Positions 34,495 through 46,024 of a stretch of DNA of 64,000 nucleotides are shown piece after piece; positions within the stretch are counted from its first letter, which is position 1; each line of letters begins with the position of its first letter. Below the pieces are notes generated by a model. That model had not been told where the DNA came from and did no database searches. It saw nothing but the letters and a program-made list of their open reading frames with translations. Origin of the DNA: Meghimatium bilineatum (Eukaryota; Mollusca; Gastropoda; Stylommatophora; Philomycidae); assembly GCA_034231615.1 (NCBI GenBank), contig CM067317.1:47807376-47871375 (forward strand). The letters run 5' to 3'. The translations under genes and the position numbers were made by a program.

Positions 34495-34660
34495 TCTACT
34501 CCTTCATGATCATCAAGAGCAGTCTCATCGTTTCTGCAACAGAACCTCCATCCCCTGTCTCTTGACTTGGTGGTGCATTCTGCTGATTGCATCCTGTCCA
34601 TCTCGTGATATGTCCCTTCCCCTTGTATCTCTTTCTACCTCTCCTCAATTCTACATTCAA
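34495..34660 (-). mobile_element. LINE relic, 3' end of the GATGATGA-tailed family
   Basis: It shares GGTGGTGCATTCTGCTGA, CTGTCCATCTCGTGATAT and TTGTATCTCTTTCTACCTC with 61310-61460, 45535-45760 and, inverted, 36460-36620. On the minus strand this codes a broken R-RYKW---I tail. A 30-bp array begins at its coding end. Confidence 0.75.
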
Positions 34661-34661
34661 G

Positions 34662-34862
34662 CCATTTCTTCACCAATATCTATTAAACAAGTCATTTCTT
34701 CACCAAGATCTATTAAACATTCATTTCTTCACCAAGATATATTAAACAAGTCATTTCTTCATCAAGATCTATTAAACATGTCATTTCTTCACCAAGATCT
34801 ATTAAACAAGTCATTTCTTCACCAAGATCTATTAAACATGTCATTTCTTCACCAAGGTGTTT
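34662..34862. repeat. 30-bp tandem repeat
   Basis: About seven units of TCATTTCTTCACCAAGATCT plus ATTAAACAAG, with CATG variants alternating. Confidence 0.93.
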
Positions 34863-34904
34863 TAAGTCAATTAAATATATCCAGAATGCTGTGTTTATTT
34901 ATTG

Positions 34905-35305
34905 CAATTCTTCCTCGTTCTCAAACTCCTGCAGATTATAGTCCGAAGAACTGAATTCGTTGTCATGGCTGCGATATCTTCTTCTTTCGGCTTGGCACAT
35001 CTGTCTTCAGCATGACTTCTGGCTCATTGTACCACAATATGGGATAGGACAGCCAACTCCACTCTAAATAATCCTTGATCGAATCTTACGACATGTATGA
35101 ATTCGTTGTCATGGCTGCGATATCTTCGTCTTTCGGCTTGGCACATCTGTCTTCAGCATGGCTTCTGACTCATTGTACCACAATATGGGATAGGACAGCC
35201 AACTCCACTCTAAAATATCCTTGATCGTTTCTTACGACATGTATGGACGGTAAACTATGTTGTTATTCTTTTCTCCCCTTTCGGGCGCCAGCAACACACT
35301 TTCGC
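34905..35305 (-). mobile_element. SINE R1 with internal tandem duplication
   Basis: The minus-strand element has the R1 3' end (GTTCTCAAACTCCTGCAG complement) at 34912 and the 5' head (CCTTTCGGGCGCCAGCAAC complement) at 35277. Between them a segment of about 148 bases (34953-35098) is repeated at 35101-35247, both starting GAATTCGTTGTCATGGCTGC. The element is therefore about 400 bases instead of 285. Confidence 0.85.
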
Positions 35306-35890
35306 TATTTATTTTATTTGTATTTACTTTGTTTATTTTTTAAATTTTCTTTATGTTTTTTATCTCACCTCTGACGGTTGTATTTACGTAGAGCTATTAC
35401 GAGAGAACGTTTCACCATCTGTATCAGAAACAATGAAGATCTAAAGCAAATTTAAATGAACCGAGAGACATGTAAATATATGACATCCGCCCTATGTGCC
35501 ATCTTTGGCCCTAGAGGAATAACTAACTAAAACTGATGGTTGTATCACCCACTTTGAGAAACGCTGCTGTAGATGTAATGATAGTGGATCTTGTTAACGG
35601 GAAGATTCATATAGCTTCTGGGTATACAATCAAATGGCTGTTACGAACGTTCCCACATATTTTTGTTTAGATGTACCGGTATATATCTTTTGGAGTACAC
35701 TCTAATCTACTGAACGTATGGAGAGGATTATGGGAGTAGGCCTATATACAGTTATCTTCACATAGTGTACAACAAGATGTGTGAATAGTGAGAGAAAGAG
35801 AGAACGACACGGTGGAACAGATAGAGGGAATAAAATAAAAAAATATATCCATGAATTACGTCAAGAATGAGCTGGGAGGTTGTCTGAAAA
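35306..35890. other. Intron sequence, no feature recognised
   Basis: CACTTTGAGAAACGCTGCTG at 35548 resembles a right-hand hAT-like end. Nothing else is supported. Confidence 0.4.
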
Positions 35891-35892
35891 AG

Positions 35893-36430
35893 TGTTGACA
35901 TTTGTTCGCAAAAGTGGACACAGGTTAGCTAAAGTGGACACGGGTTAGCACGGGTTAGCAAAAGCGGACACGGGTTAGCTAAAGTGGACACCGGTTAGCA
36001 AAAGCGGACACGGGTTAGCTAAAGTGGACACGGATTAGCTAAAGTGGACACGGATTAGCTAAAGTGGACACGGTTAGCTAAAGCGAACACGGATTAGCTA
36101 AAGTGGACACGGATTATCTAAAGTGGGCACGGATTAGCTAAAGTGGGCACGGGTTAGCTAAAGTGGACACGGATTAGCAAAAGTAAACACGGGTTAGCTA
36201 AAGTGGACACGGATTAGTAAAAGTGGACACGGGTTAGCTAAAGTGGACACGGGTTAGCAAAAGTAGACACGGGTTAGCAAAAGTGGACACGGGTTAGCTA
36301 AAGTGGACACGGTTAGCTAAAGTGGACACGGGTTAGCTAAAGTGGACACGGGTTAGCTAAAGTGGACACGGGTTAGCTAAAGTGGACACGGGTTAGCTAA
36401 AGTGGACACGGGTTAGCTAAAGTGGACATC
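35893..36430. repeat. 20-bp minisatellite
   Basis: About 27 units of GGACACGGGTTAGCTAAAGT with variants in GG(G/A)TTAGC(T/A). The last five units are identical. GGGTTA occurs once per unit, but there is no run of telomeric hexamers. Confidence 0.95.
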
Positions 36431-36459
36431 GACAGTAAAGTTTGTTTCATATACACCAA

Positions 36460-36622
36460 TTAAATTGTAAGCGAGCAAGGGGAAGGCGGAGATACAAGTG
36501 GGAGAGTAACATCACCAGATCGACAAGCTACAGTCCAGCAGAGTGCACCACCAAAACAAGAGACGGGAAATTGGAGGTCTGTTGCAGCCAATCTTCGTTG
36601 CAGAGACGGAACTTGATGATGA
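36460..36622 (+). mobile_element. LINE relic, RT C-terminal end with TGATGATGA tail
   Basis: The + strand frame reads RARGRRRYKWESNITRSTSY, then SPAECTTKTRDGKLEVCCSQ, then SSLQRRN, and ends in TTGATGATGATGA. RGR-RY-W--NI is the standard RT tail motif. It is the sense copy of 34495-34660, 45535-45760 and 61310-62120. Confidence 0.82.
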
Positions 36623-36904
36623 TGACACTGTAAGAATTTGAAAACAACAAGAAATAATGTGAAACAAAACTTATTTAACTTGCTAAAAATTATTAGTGGA
36701 GTGAAGTGCGTTAATAAAACTGATAATATTAAACTGCGGGGTCGCCTCATTTCTTGATCGGTTGTTGAAAGGCGGAAGGGAGGGAATTGACCAAAAATTG
36801 TTGTAATTTGTGGACAGCGCCAAATTTGTAATGAGAGAAAGAGACAATTCCGACGTAAGTAGACTCCCTTGTTCAATTTCTGTCTCACAACAACCGTTAA
36901 TACT

Positions 36905-37065
36905 TGCATGGAGGTCAATGTGTGGTGCAAGTAGATCATGGAGAATAATGTGTGGTGCAAGGAGGTCATGGAGGTCAATGTGTGGTGCAAGGAGGTCATG
37001 GATGCCAATGTGTGGTGCAAGGAGGTCATGGACGTCAATGTGTGGTGCAAGGAGGTCAAAGTGTA
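36905..37065. repeat. 30-bp tandem repeat
   Basis: Five units of GTCATGGAGGTCAATGTGTG plus GTGCAAGGAG. Confidence 0.92.
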
Positions 37066-37177
37066 GCTATTTATTGATCAACTATCGACTTCCGATAAAA
37101 CGCGGAAATACGAAGTTTAGCCTAGTTTGGTGATCGGTAACACGATGTCAATATAACGCCGAGAAACTTTGTTTTTC

Positions 37178-37395
37178 CGAAATGTGTTCCTGTACCGATA
37201 GTTTGATGATGTGTGGTACATGTTCCTGTACCAATATCTTGATGATGTGTGGTACATGTTCCTGTACTGATAGTTTGATTATGTGTGGTACATCTTCCTG
37301 TACCAATATCTTGATGATGTGTGGTACATGTTTCTGTACCAATATCTTGATGATGTGTGGTACATGTTCCTGTACCAATATCTTGATGAATATGA
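37178..37395. repeat. 36-bp tandem repeat
   Basis: Six units of CCTGTACCAATATCTTGATG plus ATGTGTGGTACATGTT. A second variant (CTGATAGTTTGAT) alternates in the first half. Confidence 0.93.
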
Positions 37396-37649
37396 TTGCT
37401 CGGCTCGTAGGTTGAACATCTGGTATGGTGGCGTGGCTAGCTAATTGTTCGGCCCGTTCGTGTCCCTCCACATCTGCTTGTCCTGGGACAAATATAAGCG
37501 TGATTTGGCGCAGGACCTCTTACCACCATCATAGATGTCCTTCTATTCTACATACATTGTTGAGAGAACCAATACATTCACCAGTAGATGAATAATAACG
37601 TCCTGAACAAAACTTATGATTCAGCCATTATTGTTTTTCTTATATCAGT

Positions 37650-37785
37650 TCATATGTGAATGTCCAGTTAAAATAATGGTGGATACATTATAATGAATGT
37701 CCAGTTAAAATAATGGTGGATACACTATAATGAATGTCCAGTTAAAATAATGGTGGATACATTATAATGAATGTCGAGATATAAT
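37650..37785. repeat. 37-bp tandem repeat, three units
   Basis: AATGTCCAGTTAAAATAATG followed by GTGGATACATTATAATG. Confidence 0.93.
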
Positions 37786-37811
37786 TATTGAACATATTGT
37801 ACAAAAATTAT

Positions 37812-38062
37812 CGATTCACATCATCATCATGTAGCAAATACTGAATAGGATGTAGCAGCTATCACAGACTTTTGAAACTTCTGTCGATCTTGAGCTAGTC
37901 TTCCTGCTTCTGTTACTGTCATGTTCATGTGGTCCTTGATGTCTTACGTCCATCTTCTTCTTGGGCTGCTCTTTGTTCGTCTGTCTGGAATTATCCCCTC
38001 CATTATGGTCTTCTCTGGGCTGTCATGATGTTTAATATGACCAAAATATTGTAGTAAATTAT
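37812..38062 (-). mobile_element. LINE relic, RT C-terminal tail
   Basis: The minus strand reads LQYFGHIKHHDSPEKTIMEG, then IIPDRRTKSSPRRRWT, then DIKDHMNMT, then R-AQDRQKFQK. The element ends at CATCATCATCATG (a TGA-repeat tail). Stops interrupt the frame. Upstream RT is absent. Confidence 0.82.
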
Positions 38063-38362
38063 AATCCAATATGTATATTGCGGTTGATTACATTCTTCAA
38101 GCATTCCATTGTGAATATATGGATGGATGGGGGAGTAAGCCCTTTATCTGTAAGTAGGTAGCAGCCGCTTTTGTAAGAAGGTAGCTCTTGGCAGCCCTTA
38201 GCCTTTCTGACAAAAGCAAAGGTCACCTTGGTGAGTACACAAGGTGAAACCCTAACTTCTGTCATGCCTGTTGTTTCAAAGACATATCTGTGGTGAGGGT
38301 GAGTGAGTTACGGAAGAATTATAGTTTCTGGAAAGGGGGGGAGCATTTCTAGTTTAATAGCA
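38063..38362. other. Intron sequence, no feature recognised
   Basis: No motif or repeat was recognised apart from a short G-run. Confidence 0.45.
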
Positions 38363-38592
38363 TCACAGAATCATCAAGCCCTGCCAGGAGCATAGCATCA
38401 TCACAGAATCATCAAGCCCTGCCAGGAGCATAGCATCATCACAGAATCATCAAGCCCTGCCAGGTGCATAGCATCATCACGGAATCATCAAGCCCTGCCA
38501 GGAGCATAGCATCATCACAGAATCATCAAGCCCTGCCAGGTGCATAGCATCATCACAGAATCATCAAGCCCTGCCAGGAGCATAGCATCCGT
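38363..38592. repeat. 38-bp tandem repeat
   Basis: Six units of AAGCCCTGCCAGGAGCATAG plus CATCATCACAGAATCATC. GGAGC and GGTGC variants alternate in part of the array. Confidence 0.94.
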
Positions 38593-38979
38593 TTCCGGGC
38601 AACCAGTTTATCTTTCTTGTGTCATATTGTTTACCTATCTGATGCGATGAGAAATCTAGAATTCCTTACAGGTAGGAGTCTACCACAAAGAACACAGGTG
38701 CAATATCCAATGGCCTGCATCTCTCTGTCATCTACGGGATCTTTTGATACAACGACGTGCTGTGCTATGATACAGAGAGGTGGTCACATCAGGTGGCACC
38801 AATCAAATGTCGTGGTCGGCATTGCCAAGAAAATCTTTTGTTTTAAGTCGAAATTTCCAAGATGTACATTATACTGGGAACATGTACCGTACGGCCCTGT
38901 TTTGATAGAAGACAAAAGTAGGAAATCAAAACAAAACATGAAGTTTTTTACATGTGACATTATCAGCCTATATTCTAAC
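38593..38979 (+). other. Unrecognised 123-codon open frame
   Basis: The frame at 38617-38988 has mixed composition and is not repeat-derived, but it shows no known motif, no splice context and ends in a SINE fragment. It may be chance, or a decayed element. No function is proposed. Confidence 0.2.
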
Positions 38980-39040
38980 TTTCCGTAGTCGCCTCTTACG
39001 ATATGCCTGGAAAGAAAACAAGGGGCCTATTATTTGCACC
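38980..39040 (-). mobile_element. SINE R1 fragment
   Basis: GTAGTCGCCTCTTACGATAT and GGCCTATTATTTGC correspond to part of the R1 5' half, inverted. Confidence 0.5.
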
Positions 39041-39539
39041 CTGAAATATAACTAGAAGTCCAGGTCCTCATTACCACACGGACAAGGAAGTAACGAATAA
39101 AAAAATTGAATGTAGCAAAAACAGAAAATAATAAATAGGGAAAAATAATTTACGAAGGAAACAATTCAAAAGTAAATTGGAAAAAAACAATTATTTTGAA
39201 GAAGCAATGGAGGAGAAAAATCTCGAGAAATGAGAAATGGTCACTAGCAAAACAATAATGAAAGAAGGAAACAATGAGGAAAACAGTCATAACTGAGAAA
39301 ATATTTACGAAGAAATTAACAAGGAAGTAAGAACTCACAAAAATAATTTACAAAGAAGAAATAATGTAGGTGGTAAATAATTATTAAAATAAAAATTCCG
39401 CGATAAAAAAATATTATTATAAAAATATTGTGTAAATCAATGCCGACTGAAAAATTTAAAAAAATAATTTTCAAGATTTAGCATCGAGTCCCATTTTCTG
39501 TTCATAAGTATTTCAGAACCCTGAATCGAAGTTCCCCGC
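39041..39539. other. A-rich intron sequence, no gene
   Basis: Degenerate A-rich sequence with weak repetition of GAAGAAA and CAATTA words. Nothing else is seen. Confidence 0.5.
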
Positions 39540-39712
39540 CGAAGACGGGTGTGTTGGGTCATTGACGCAAACAAAATGGCGGCACAAAGCATTTCCATTC
39601 TCTATACTACATCCTGCTGGAAATCTAGTAGGACCATTGTCCTGCTACAATAGAGATCGTGCGGGAGTTTGAGAATGAACGCTGAAGAAGAAGAAGAAGA
39701 AGAATCAATGTT
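39540..39712 (+). mobile_element. SINE R1, subtype 2 with (GAA)n tail
   Basis: GTGTTGGGTCATTGACGC, GGCACAAAGCATTTCCATT and the inserted GGAAATCTAGTAGGACCATT match 8597-8762 inverted. The terminal stem is CATTCTC (39596-39602) with GAGAATG (39671-39677), a compensated version of the CGTTCTC/GAGAACG stem. Confidence 0.82.
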
Positions 39713-39877
39713 CGCTAAATATTGCTGGAGATTCGTGTATAGATATTGGAGCGGGCGGTACAAGAAACATAAAAGATATTTGAAGAATGTTAAATCAACA
39801 CTAAACAAAACCCTGAGCTGTTACACCATAATAGATTTATGAAGACGGGATCGGAGGACCTATAGGCTATTTCGGTG

Positions 39878-40232
39878 TGGCCTGATGATAGATAACCATC
39901 GCATATAACGTATAATTGGCCTGATGATAGATAACCATCGCATATAACGTATAATTGGCCTGATGATAGATAACCATCGCATATAACGTATAATTGGCCT
40001 GGTGATAAATAACCAGCGCATATAACGTATAATTGGCCTGATGATAGATAACCAACGCATATAACGTATAATTGGCCTGATGATAGATAACCAACGCATA
40101 TAACGTATAATTGGCCTGATGATAGATAACCAACGCATATAACGTATAATTGGCCTGATGATAGATAACCAACGCATATAACGTATAATTGGCCTGGTGA
40201 TAAATAACCAGCGCATATAACGTATAATGTGA
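39878..40232. repeat. 39-bp tandem repeat
   Basis: About nine units of TGGCCTGATGATAGATAACC plus ATCGCATATAACGTATAAT. The unit variants (ATCG, AACG, AGCG) are grouped in blocks. Confidence 0.95.
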
Positions 40233-41099
40233 TAAACTAAATAAAGGAAGCAGCGAGATAAGAAATAGCTACAAAAAATTTGATTGAAAAACGAAGTAAT
40301 GACGAAAGAAATTAACGCTAGGAAAAATATTTATTTACAAAAGAATAAAGAAATTATGGCAAGAAACAATGGAAAAGCGATCATTGATAAGTTCAATTTT
40401 CCATGTAACATTACAGAAAATAAGCTGCCGATTTGTGCGAAAAGAATTAATAAAATAAAAATGAACTAGCATATGAATAATGTTCGTTTAATGAAGGAAG
40501 AGTCGAGCATAAAAAGGAGCTAATGTGTCATAGAAAACATGATGAGAACACCACAGTAAATGTTGTAATATGTACTCCCGGACAGCATCGATTATTCTAG
40601 CATCGCACAAGATGCAGAGTGGATTGTATTTACATGTTGAGGAAATGTTACTATTAGGAGTATGGTCTCGACGTAATCAAAGTATGTTTTTCAAACGAAT
40701 GACAGCCGTTACATTAGACCAAGGATTCTAAACCTTCTTTCTGTATATGCGAATTGTGATCATATAGGAAGGGGGTGGGCTAGATACCGCCCGAGGGACA
40801 AATTTTCCCGATTAGCAGTTTTTACTGGCCCGCCAAGCTGATAAAAACATTATCTAACACACACTGTAACATAACATTCGATAAAAGAGGAGAGAGCATC
40901 AGTAACACAGATAGAATGTGATGATAACAACAATACGTTATTAAATTTTACTAGTGATTTTTTTTTTAAATAGGACATGAGCCCAGCTGGTAGATGGGTT
41001 TTTTTTTAATGAAGAACGTAATATCGGTGTTTCTGGATGTAAACAACAGTATTGTCTAACCAACGTTCCATCAACGAAGCAAATATGCAATAGCTAGTT
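40233..41099. other. Intron sequence, no gene recognised
   Basis: The 61-codon frame at 40284-40469 is Lys/Asn-rich and without a motif. Around 40728 AGGATTCTAAACCTTC is weakly like a hAT-type end. Confidence 0.45.
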
Positions 41100-41342
41100 A
41101 AATGGGATTAAGAAAGCCTGTGGATATGTCAACTGGTGTTGCAGAGAAGTTAGGCGTCGCCAGTTGTACCATACGTCCATAGGAATACTGCAAAGGATAA
41201 TCAACACATACGTTAAATTGCTCAAAGAAAATCATGGGCGGATAATATAAAACGCTAGACAGGTCAAGATTTTTCCACTCGTCCTCACCTGAAGATAGAA
41301 ATCTCTGGATGACTGTGTGTTAGCGCATACGATGTAGTACCA
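41100..41342 (+). mobile_element. LINE 3' tail relic
   Basis: The broken + strand frames include SWADNIK, LDRSRFFHS and PEDRNLWMTVC, matching the W-DNIK---G---S----EDR--W pattern of RT tails. Stops interrupt it. The (GATT)n/(GATG)n tract at 41370 follows and may be its expanded tail. Confidence 0.55.
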
Positions 41343-41367
41343 CTTCAAGTCCGGCGTGTTATAGATT

Positions 41368-41387
41368 CATGGATGGATGGATGGATG

Positions 41388-41446
<59 letters not shown>

Positions 41447-41528
41447 GGATGGATGGATGGATGGATGGATGGATGGATGGATGGATGGATGGATGGATGG
41501 ATGGATGGATGGATGGATGGATGGATGA
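41368..41528. repeat. (GATG)n-(GATT)n-(GATG)n microsatellite
   Basis: A tract of GATT repeats is flanked on both sides by GATG repeats, about 160 bases in all, with very few interruptions. Confidence 0.95.
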
Positions 41529-43014
41529 TTGACAAAATGTAACAAATAAATACAAATGATAATAAATGTCAATGATAAAAGGTGACGTCCTTGTTTTTAT
41601 TATTTATATTTATAACAACTTGTATGTGTTTATTAAAAACGTATCAATATTAACAAATTACTTATCCTTGCTTGCGTCGTTTATTTACAATTATTATATG
41701 CACCGGCCCCTGAGCTAAGAAGGTATCCAAAAACAAGCTATCTTAGCCAAATTGTATAAATTAATGTTAAATATAATATAGATTAAAATTAACGTCAAAC
41801 CTTTGATGCTGTCATTTGAAAACAGTGTTCACAACGAAATAGCTGCTGAAGACATTAGCTTACAGTGGCGTAGCGTGAATGTTTAGATTTCGGACGCTGA
41901 GTGACGTTTCAGTAGGTAGGTACCCCATCACCCATTTTCTACCAGAAATACGTAGTTACGGCCCTATATAAAATGTTGACTATATTTTTAAATACATTAT
42001 ATAATATTATAATTCCTGGCGTTTGTTCTTCTTGTCTTGCGAAAATGCTCAGTAACCTCTCAATAAATATAGATTCTAATGACAGGACTCTTAATAATTT
42101 CTCAATCGCCACAAAATTCAAACATGATAGTCGATTGTTGTTCATGGAATTTATGAGGTATGTTTTCTCTTCAGAGTACACTATTAATTACACCCCATAA
42201 AATACTAATGACGTATGGCGTATATACATATAATATATTGAAACAGAGAGGGTGTTTCCGTTTTCAGCTGAGAAATACACGTCAACATAAATTATTTCTA
42301 AGCATATGATTGATCTGAAGCCAGAGTCTGACAGAACAATTCAATCTATATTAAAAGATTAATGGTCAGGTTTCTGTAGCTAATGACAGTTACAGCTCTG
42401 AATTTAAAAATACTCTGTTATGTTTTCGCGTCAAAGATAGATACATTTTTTAATGAATAAATCCACGATTATCTTTCTGTAATGATTATATTCTTTCTGT
42501 CTTCTTTCTTTTAGCTTTATACCCGTGTATGCCTTGCATCGTAATTTCTTATTACGTCTTCGTTTTAAATAGACGAAATCTTGTTTTTATATTTATATAT
42601 TTACTAATGATTATAGTAAATAACAATAGCTTTTGTGCGCTATGTAAGTTGCTTAATTGTGTGATTGGATGCCAAGATGCTACGTCACTGGTAGCTAACA
42701 CCCAATTTTGATTTTCAATATTGAAGATCATGAAAGATTTTTACTTCAAAGGAAGCAGTAATCAGTCTTTTGATGTCAAAGGCCAAAAGAAATTTTTGCG
42801 ACAAATAAATACTTTTACTTCCTTTCAAGCAATTACAAAAGGGGTAACAAAAAACGCTTATTTTACCCCATCCATTGCTAATAATACCGAATTTGTCGTA
42901 CAACGCACGAAGGTTGCTTCTGAAATAGGATAAATATGCTATGCGAATAACAACATGACTGGGTTCCAGTATAGACCTCTCAACAGAACGCAAATCGCCT
43001 TCATTCATAACTTT
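41529..43014. other. AT-rich intron sequence, no gene recognised
   Basis: Overlapping opposite-strand frames at 41939-42200 and 42715-43008 lack motifs and start contexts. No known repeat was recognised. Confidence 0.45.
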
Positions 43015-43145
43015 TTTTTATTATTGTCGTTATTTTCGTTGGATACTATTTATATACTTAGAGTCGCAAGCTAAAAAAGAACAAAGGTCGACTAATGAAA
43101 AGCACGGAAAAAAATCAAACATCAGCCGTATAGGTTTCATTTACT
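43015..43145. mobile_element. MITE family A, decayed copy
   Basis: TTATTATTGTCGTTATTTTC, GGATACTATTTATATAC, TTAGAGTCGCA and AAGGTCGACTAATG match the left half and centre of family A. The right arm is poor. Confidence 0.45.
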
Positions 43146-44120
43146 TTCTGTTAAAAGGTCTTGTAATGCGCTGTAGATGCTCATGATTACTTTCCGCTAA
43201 GAGGTCTTGTGGTACTGTCGGAGGTCATGATTGCAATTACGATTACTATAAATACGAGTTCATAGTAGTTCACAGAACACGAGAATTAGAAAGTTCACAA
43301 ATTGTGTTACTTAACGATATTCCATAAGATGCCATCACACGACATAATAAGAACAAAATCGATGATAACTGCGACAACTGTAACATGTCCACCACACAAT
43401 ATAGTTAACAGATTGGCATACTGATATGCGCATTAACTCCGTGTGGCTGTAAGCCGATGTAACAGCCACTTATCCACCTCAACGAAAAACATAAATATTT
43501 AATTTTTATCTTTTTAAAATCATAACCTATCAAGGTCGTAAGGGTATCACAATGAATGTGTCAAGACACAGAGTCATCCATCTATTTCTATAGTCAGCGA
43601 TGCGGATGACTGTTGGAAAATCAATCTTGACATCTCCATTCTTTGATATAGTCTGCCTATAATTTTCTGTGACTTACTCTGTTTCTTGACCCTCAAGTGT
43701 TTACCTTGCAAAATCGTTTCTGACAGGGAATCCTAATTGGGAATCATGTCAGCATACATGTCCAATGCATTCAAGTTTTCGTCGTTTTACTATTGACAGT
43801 AGGGATTCTTGTGAACCTGCGAGATTCTCTACGTACACATTCTTACGTACACATTTCTTACGTACACATTTGTTTTATGCTCACTGTATGACGAAAATAT
43901 GCACAATTCGTATGTATATATTCATATCCATATGGGAGAGGAGATGGCCACCGCCCTCATTTGCAGAGTCTCAGAAATGTGAGATCGCTAAAATCTCACA
44001 CCCCTACGGCATTAATAAATGTTATGGGTTACTTTACTTTTTTTTTTATTCATATCCATATGTGTTTAGTGAGTGTCCAGCTGTCACAATCATATAACGT
44101 AATGTCACTATTCAGCTATG
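43146..44120. other. Intron sequence, no gene recognised
   Basis: A small triplet of CTTACGTACACATT occurs at 43828-43870. The frame at 43765-44097 has no motif. Confidence 0.45.
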
Positions 44121-44121
44121 T

Positions 44122-44275
44122 ATATGCATAGTGACTCATAGATAAATAACTGCAGGTCTGGAAACACTTATGGATAAATAACTGCAGGTCTGGAAACACT
44201 TATGGATAAATAACTGCAGGTCTGGAAACACTTATGGAAAAATAACTGCAGGTCTGGAAACCCTTATGGATATGA
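44122..44275. repeat. 32-bp tandem repeat, four units
   Basis: TAAATAACTGCAGGTCTGGA plus AACACTTATGGA. Confidence 0.93.
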
Positions 44276-44279
44276 GTGA

Positions 44280-45055
44280 GTAGTTACATAGTGGAACGCC
44301 TAGATGAGTCAAAGGGAAAACGAATCAAGCGTGACAGACCATGGATGACAGATGCGGCGAAGAGTATGTGAATTTGAAGAATTAGGAAAGTCCAGTGAAT
44401 AGGTGGAGGTAGAAATTGAGAAACAAATCACAGACTGTAGTAATAATACAACTAGATAAAGCGTGTCGGAAATGGACGAGTGTCAGGGCCCAAGTTACAG
44501 TGCAGAAACTCGCCCAGCTATACTTGAAACCACAAGACATAATTATATACACAGATGGATCAGTTAACAGAAATACAAATAAAAGTGCTTCGGATTTTGT
44601 CACCTAAAGAAACAGCGTGAAGTTGGTTGAGAAATCTTCTGCATATTCCACTGTCACATCGAGCATGAGGATGGAGATAGAGGGAGTTATAGCAGCACCT
44701 AATTAATTAATAACTGATACATCAACACACTCGGTAATACTCATATACTCTCAAAGCATGCTGCGCAAGACAAAATAGTTCATGCTGAGAAACGAATGGT
44801 GGGATTTATTGAACAACTCAGTTGTCCAGAGCATTACATGGATATACTGCCCTGGTCATGCTGGGGTCAGAGGAAACGAGAGAGCCAAATTATCGGCAGA
44901 CAATGCGGCGATAGACGGCACAATACTGAGAAGAGATAAAGTAGACTTAATCAAGGCAGTAATACATTCATTTCAAGATTAAGGTGATGTCAATGAGGCT
45001 GATAACTTAGGACACATACAGAGAATATCAGAAATGGGAGTGTCTAGAGGGGAAA
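44280..45055 (+). mobile_element. LINE relic with RNase H domain
   Basis: The + strand frames contain ACRKWTSVRAQVTVQKLAQL, IIIYTDGSVNRNTNKSAS, and after frame breaks WWDLLNNSVVQSITWIYCPG and HAGVRGNERAKLSADNAA. YTDGS holds the first catalytic Asp of RNase H, and PGHAGV-GNERA is the C-terminal block with the conserved His. The usual Asp after NERA is Lys here, so the domain would be inactive even without its stops. RNase H indicates a jockey/CR1/I-like element rather than an RTE element, which normally lacks it. Confidence 0.82.
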
Positions 45056-45059
45056 GAAG

Positions 45060-45390
45060 GAAAAGTAATTTTTTTTAAGTTACTATTTGCTCCACTTACG
45101 GGTCCCGAATTGTTTTCCCGTTTTCGAAAGTTAATATTTTCCTCATGTCATTAAAAGTACTTTTAACCATTCTTAATCTCCTTTTATCTTACCTTTTACA
45201 TCAACCATGATTTGTGATTATGTGTCCAAGATGCAGGTGCTGTTCTACCTGTTGTAGTATTTCTCCGTGTATTTTTATGTTCAGCGTTTGTTCCTCTTGG
45301 AATTTGCTGGTTTTTAAATTCTCTCGATGTTAATGTCTACGGCTCGTATATTGTAAGTTGATTATGTCTTGTGTATTGTCATTTGTATGA
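45060..45390 (-). mobile_element. LINE relic, RT thumb region
   Basis: Broken minus-strand frames include NIKIHGEILQQVEQHLHLG, ITNHG, VDVKGKIKGD, and EWLKVLLMT. They correspond to the FKYLG--IT--G----EI--RI--AK--F block C-terminal to the RT catalytic site. No intact frame. Confidence 0.6.
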
Positions 45391-45534
45391 TTATATTCTG
45401 TGTTTTGTTTTGTTGTGTATACCATGTTAATTCATGTAAACATTCGTCAGTGATAGTATGTTAGTCGTCATCAAGTAGGACCCCATTACTTGTCTTCCAC
45501 GTGTGTAAAAATAACATACATCAGTACTGATTAT

Positions 45535-45752
45535 CATCATCAAGTGCCGTATTCGCAACGAAGGTTGGCTGCATCAGACCTCCAATATCCCGTCTCTTGT
45601 CTCGGGGATGCACTCTACTAGACTATAACCTGTCCATCTCGCGATGTTACTCTCCCACTTGTATCTCTGTCTTCCTCTAGCTCGCCTCCTCTCGACTTCA
45701 CCCTCAACTAAGGTCTTCAACAAGGTGTCATATCTTTTAATATGTCCAATAT
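45535..45752 (-). mobile_element. LINE relic, GATGATGA-tailed family, interrupted by a SINE
   Basis: CATCATCAAGTGCCGTATTC, CAATATCCCGTCTCTTGTCT and CGCGATGTTACTCTCCCAC correspond to the same 3' end as 36460-36622 (inverted). The coding end (TTTTAATATGTCCAA) is interrupted at about 45752 by SINE R1 and resumes at about 46025. Confidence 0.8.
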
Positions 45753-46024
45753 CGCCCGTGTGTTTCCGTGGCCCGAAAGGGGGGCAAAGAATAGCAACAC
45801 TGTTTACCTTTCACACATGTCGTAAAAGGCGACTAAGGAGGTTATGGGATGGAGTTGGCTGTCCCATTCCATATAGGGTCAGGGACTCAAAGCAGTGCGG
45901 ATGTGTCAGGCCGAAAGGCGCAGATATCGCAGCAATGCTGTAAACGATGACACATCTCATTCCGTTCTCCGGACTATATCCTGCTAATCTGCAGGAGATT
46001 GAGAACGAACGCAGAAGAAGAAGG
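45753..46024 (+). mobile_element. SINE R1, near-complete copy with target duplication
   Basis: It starts CCCGTGTGTTTCCGTGGCCC and ends GAACGCAGAAGAAGAAG. It is flanked by ATGTCCAATAT (45742-45752) and ATGTCCACAATAT (46025-46037), an approximate target-site duplication. It shows the head hairpin CCCGAAAGGG, the GCCGAAAGGC hairpin and the 3' stem CGTTCTC/GAGAACG. Inserted into an older LINE relic. Confidence 0.9.

Noticed and set aside
35893-36430. Interstitial telomere-like array (GGGTTA in each unit)
   Set aside because: There is only one such hexamer per 20-bp unit and no consecutive telomeric repeats.
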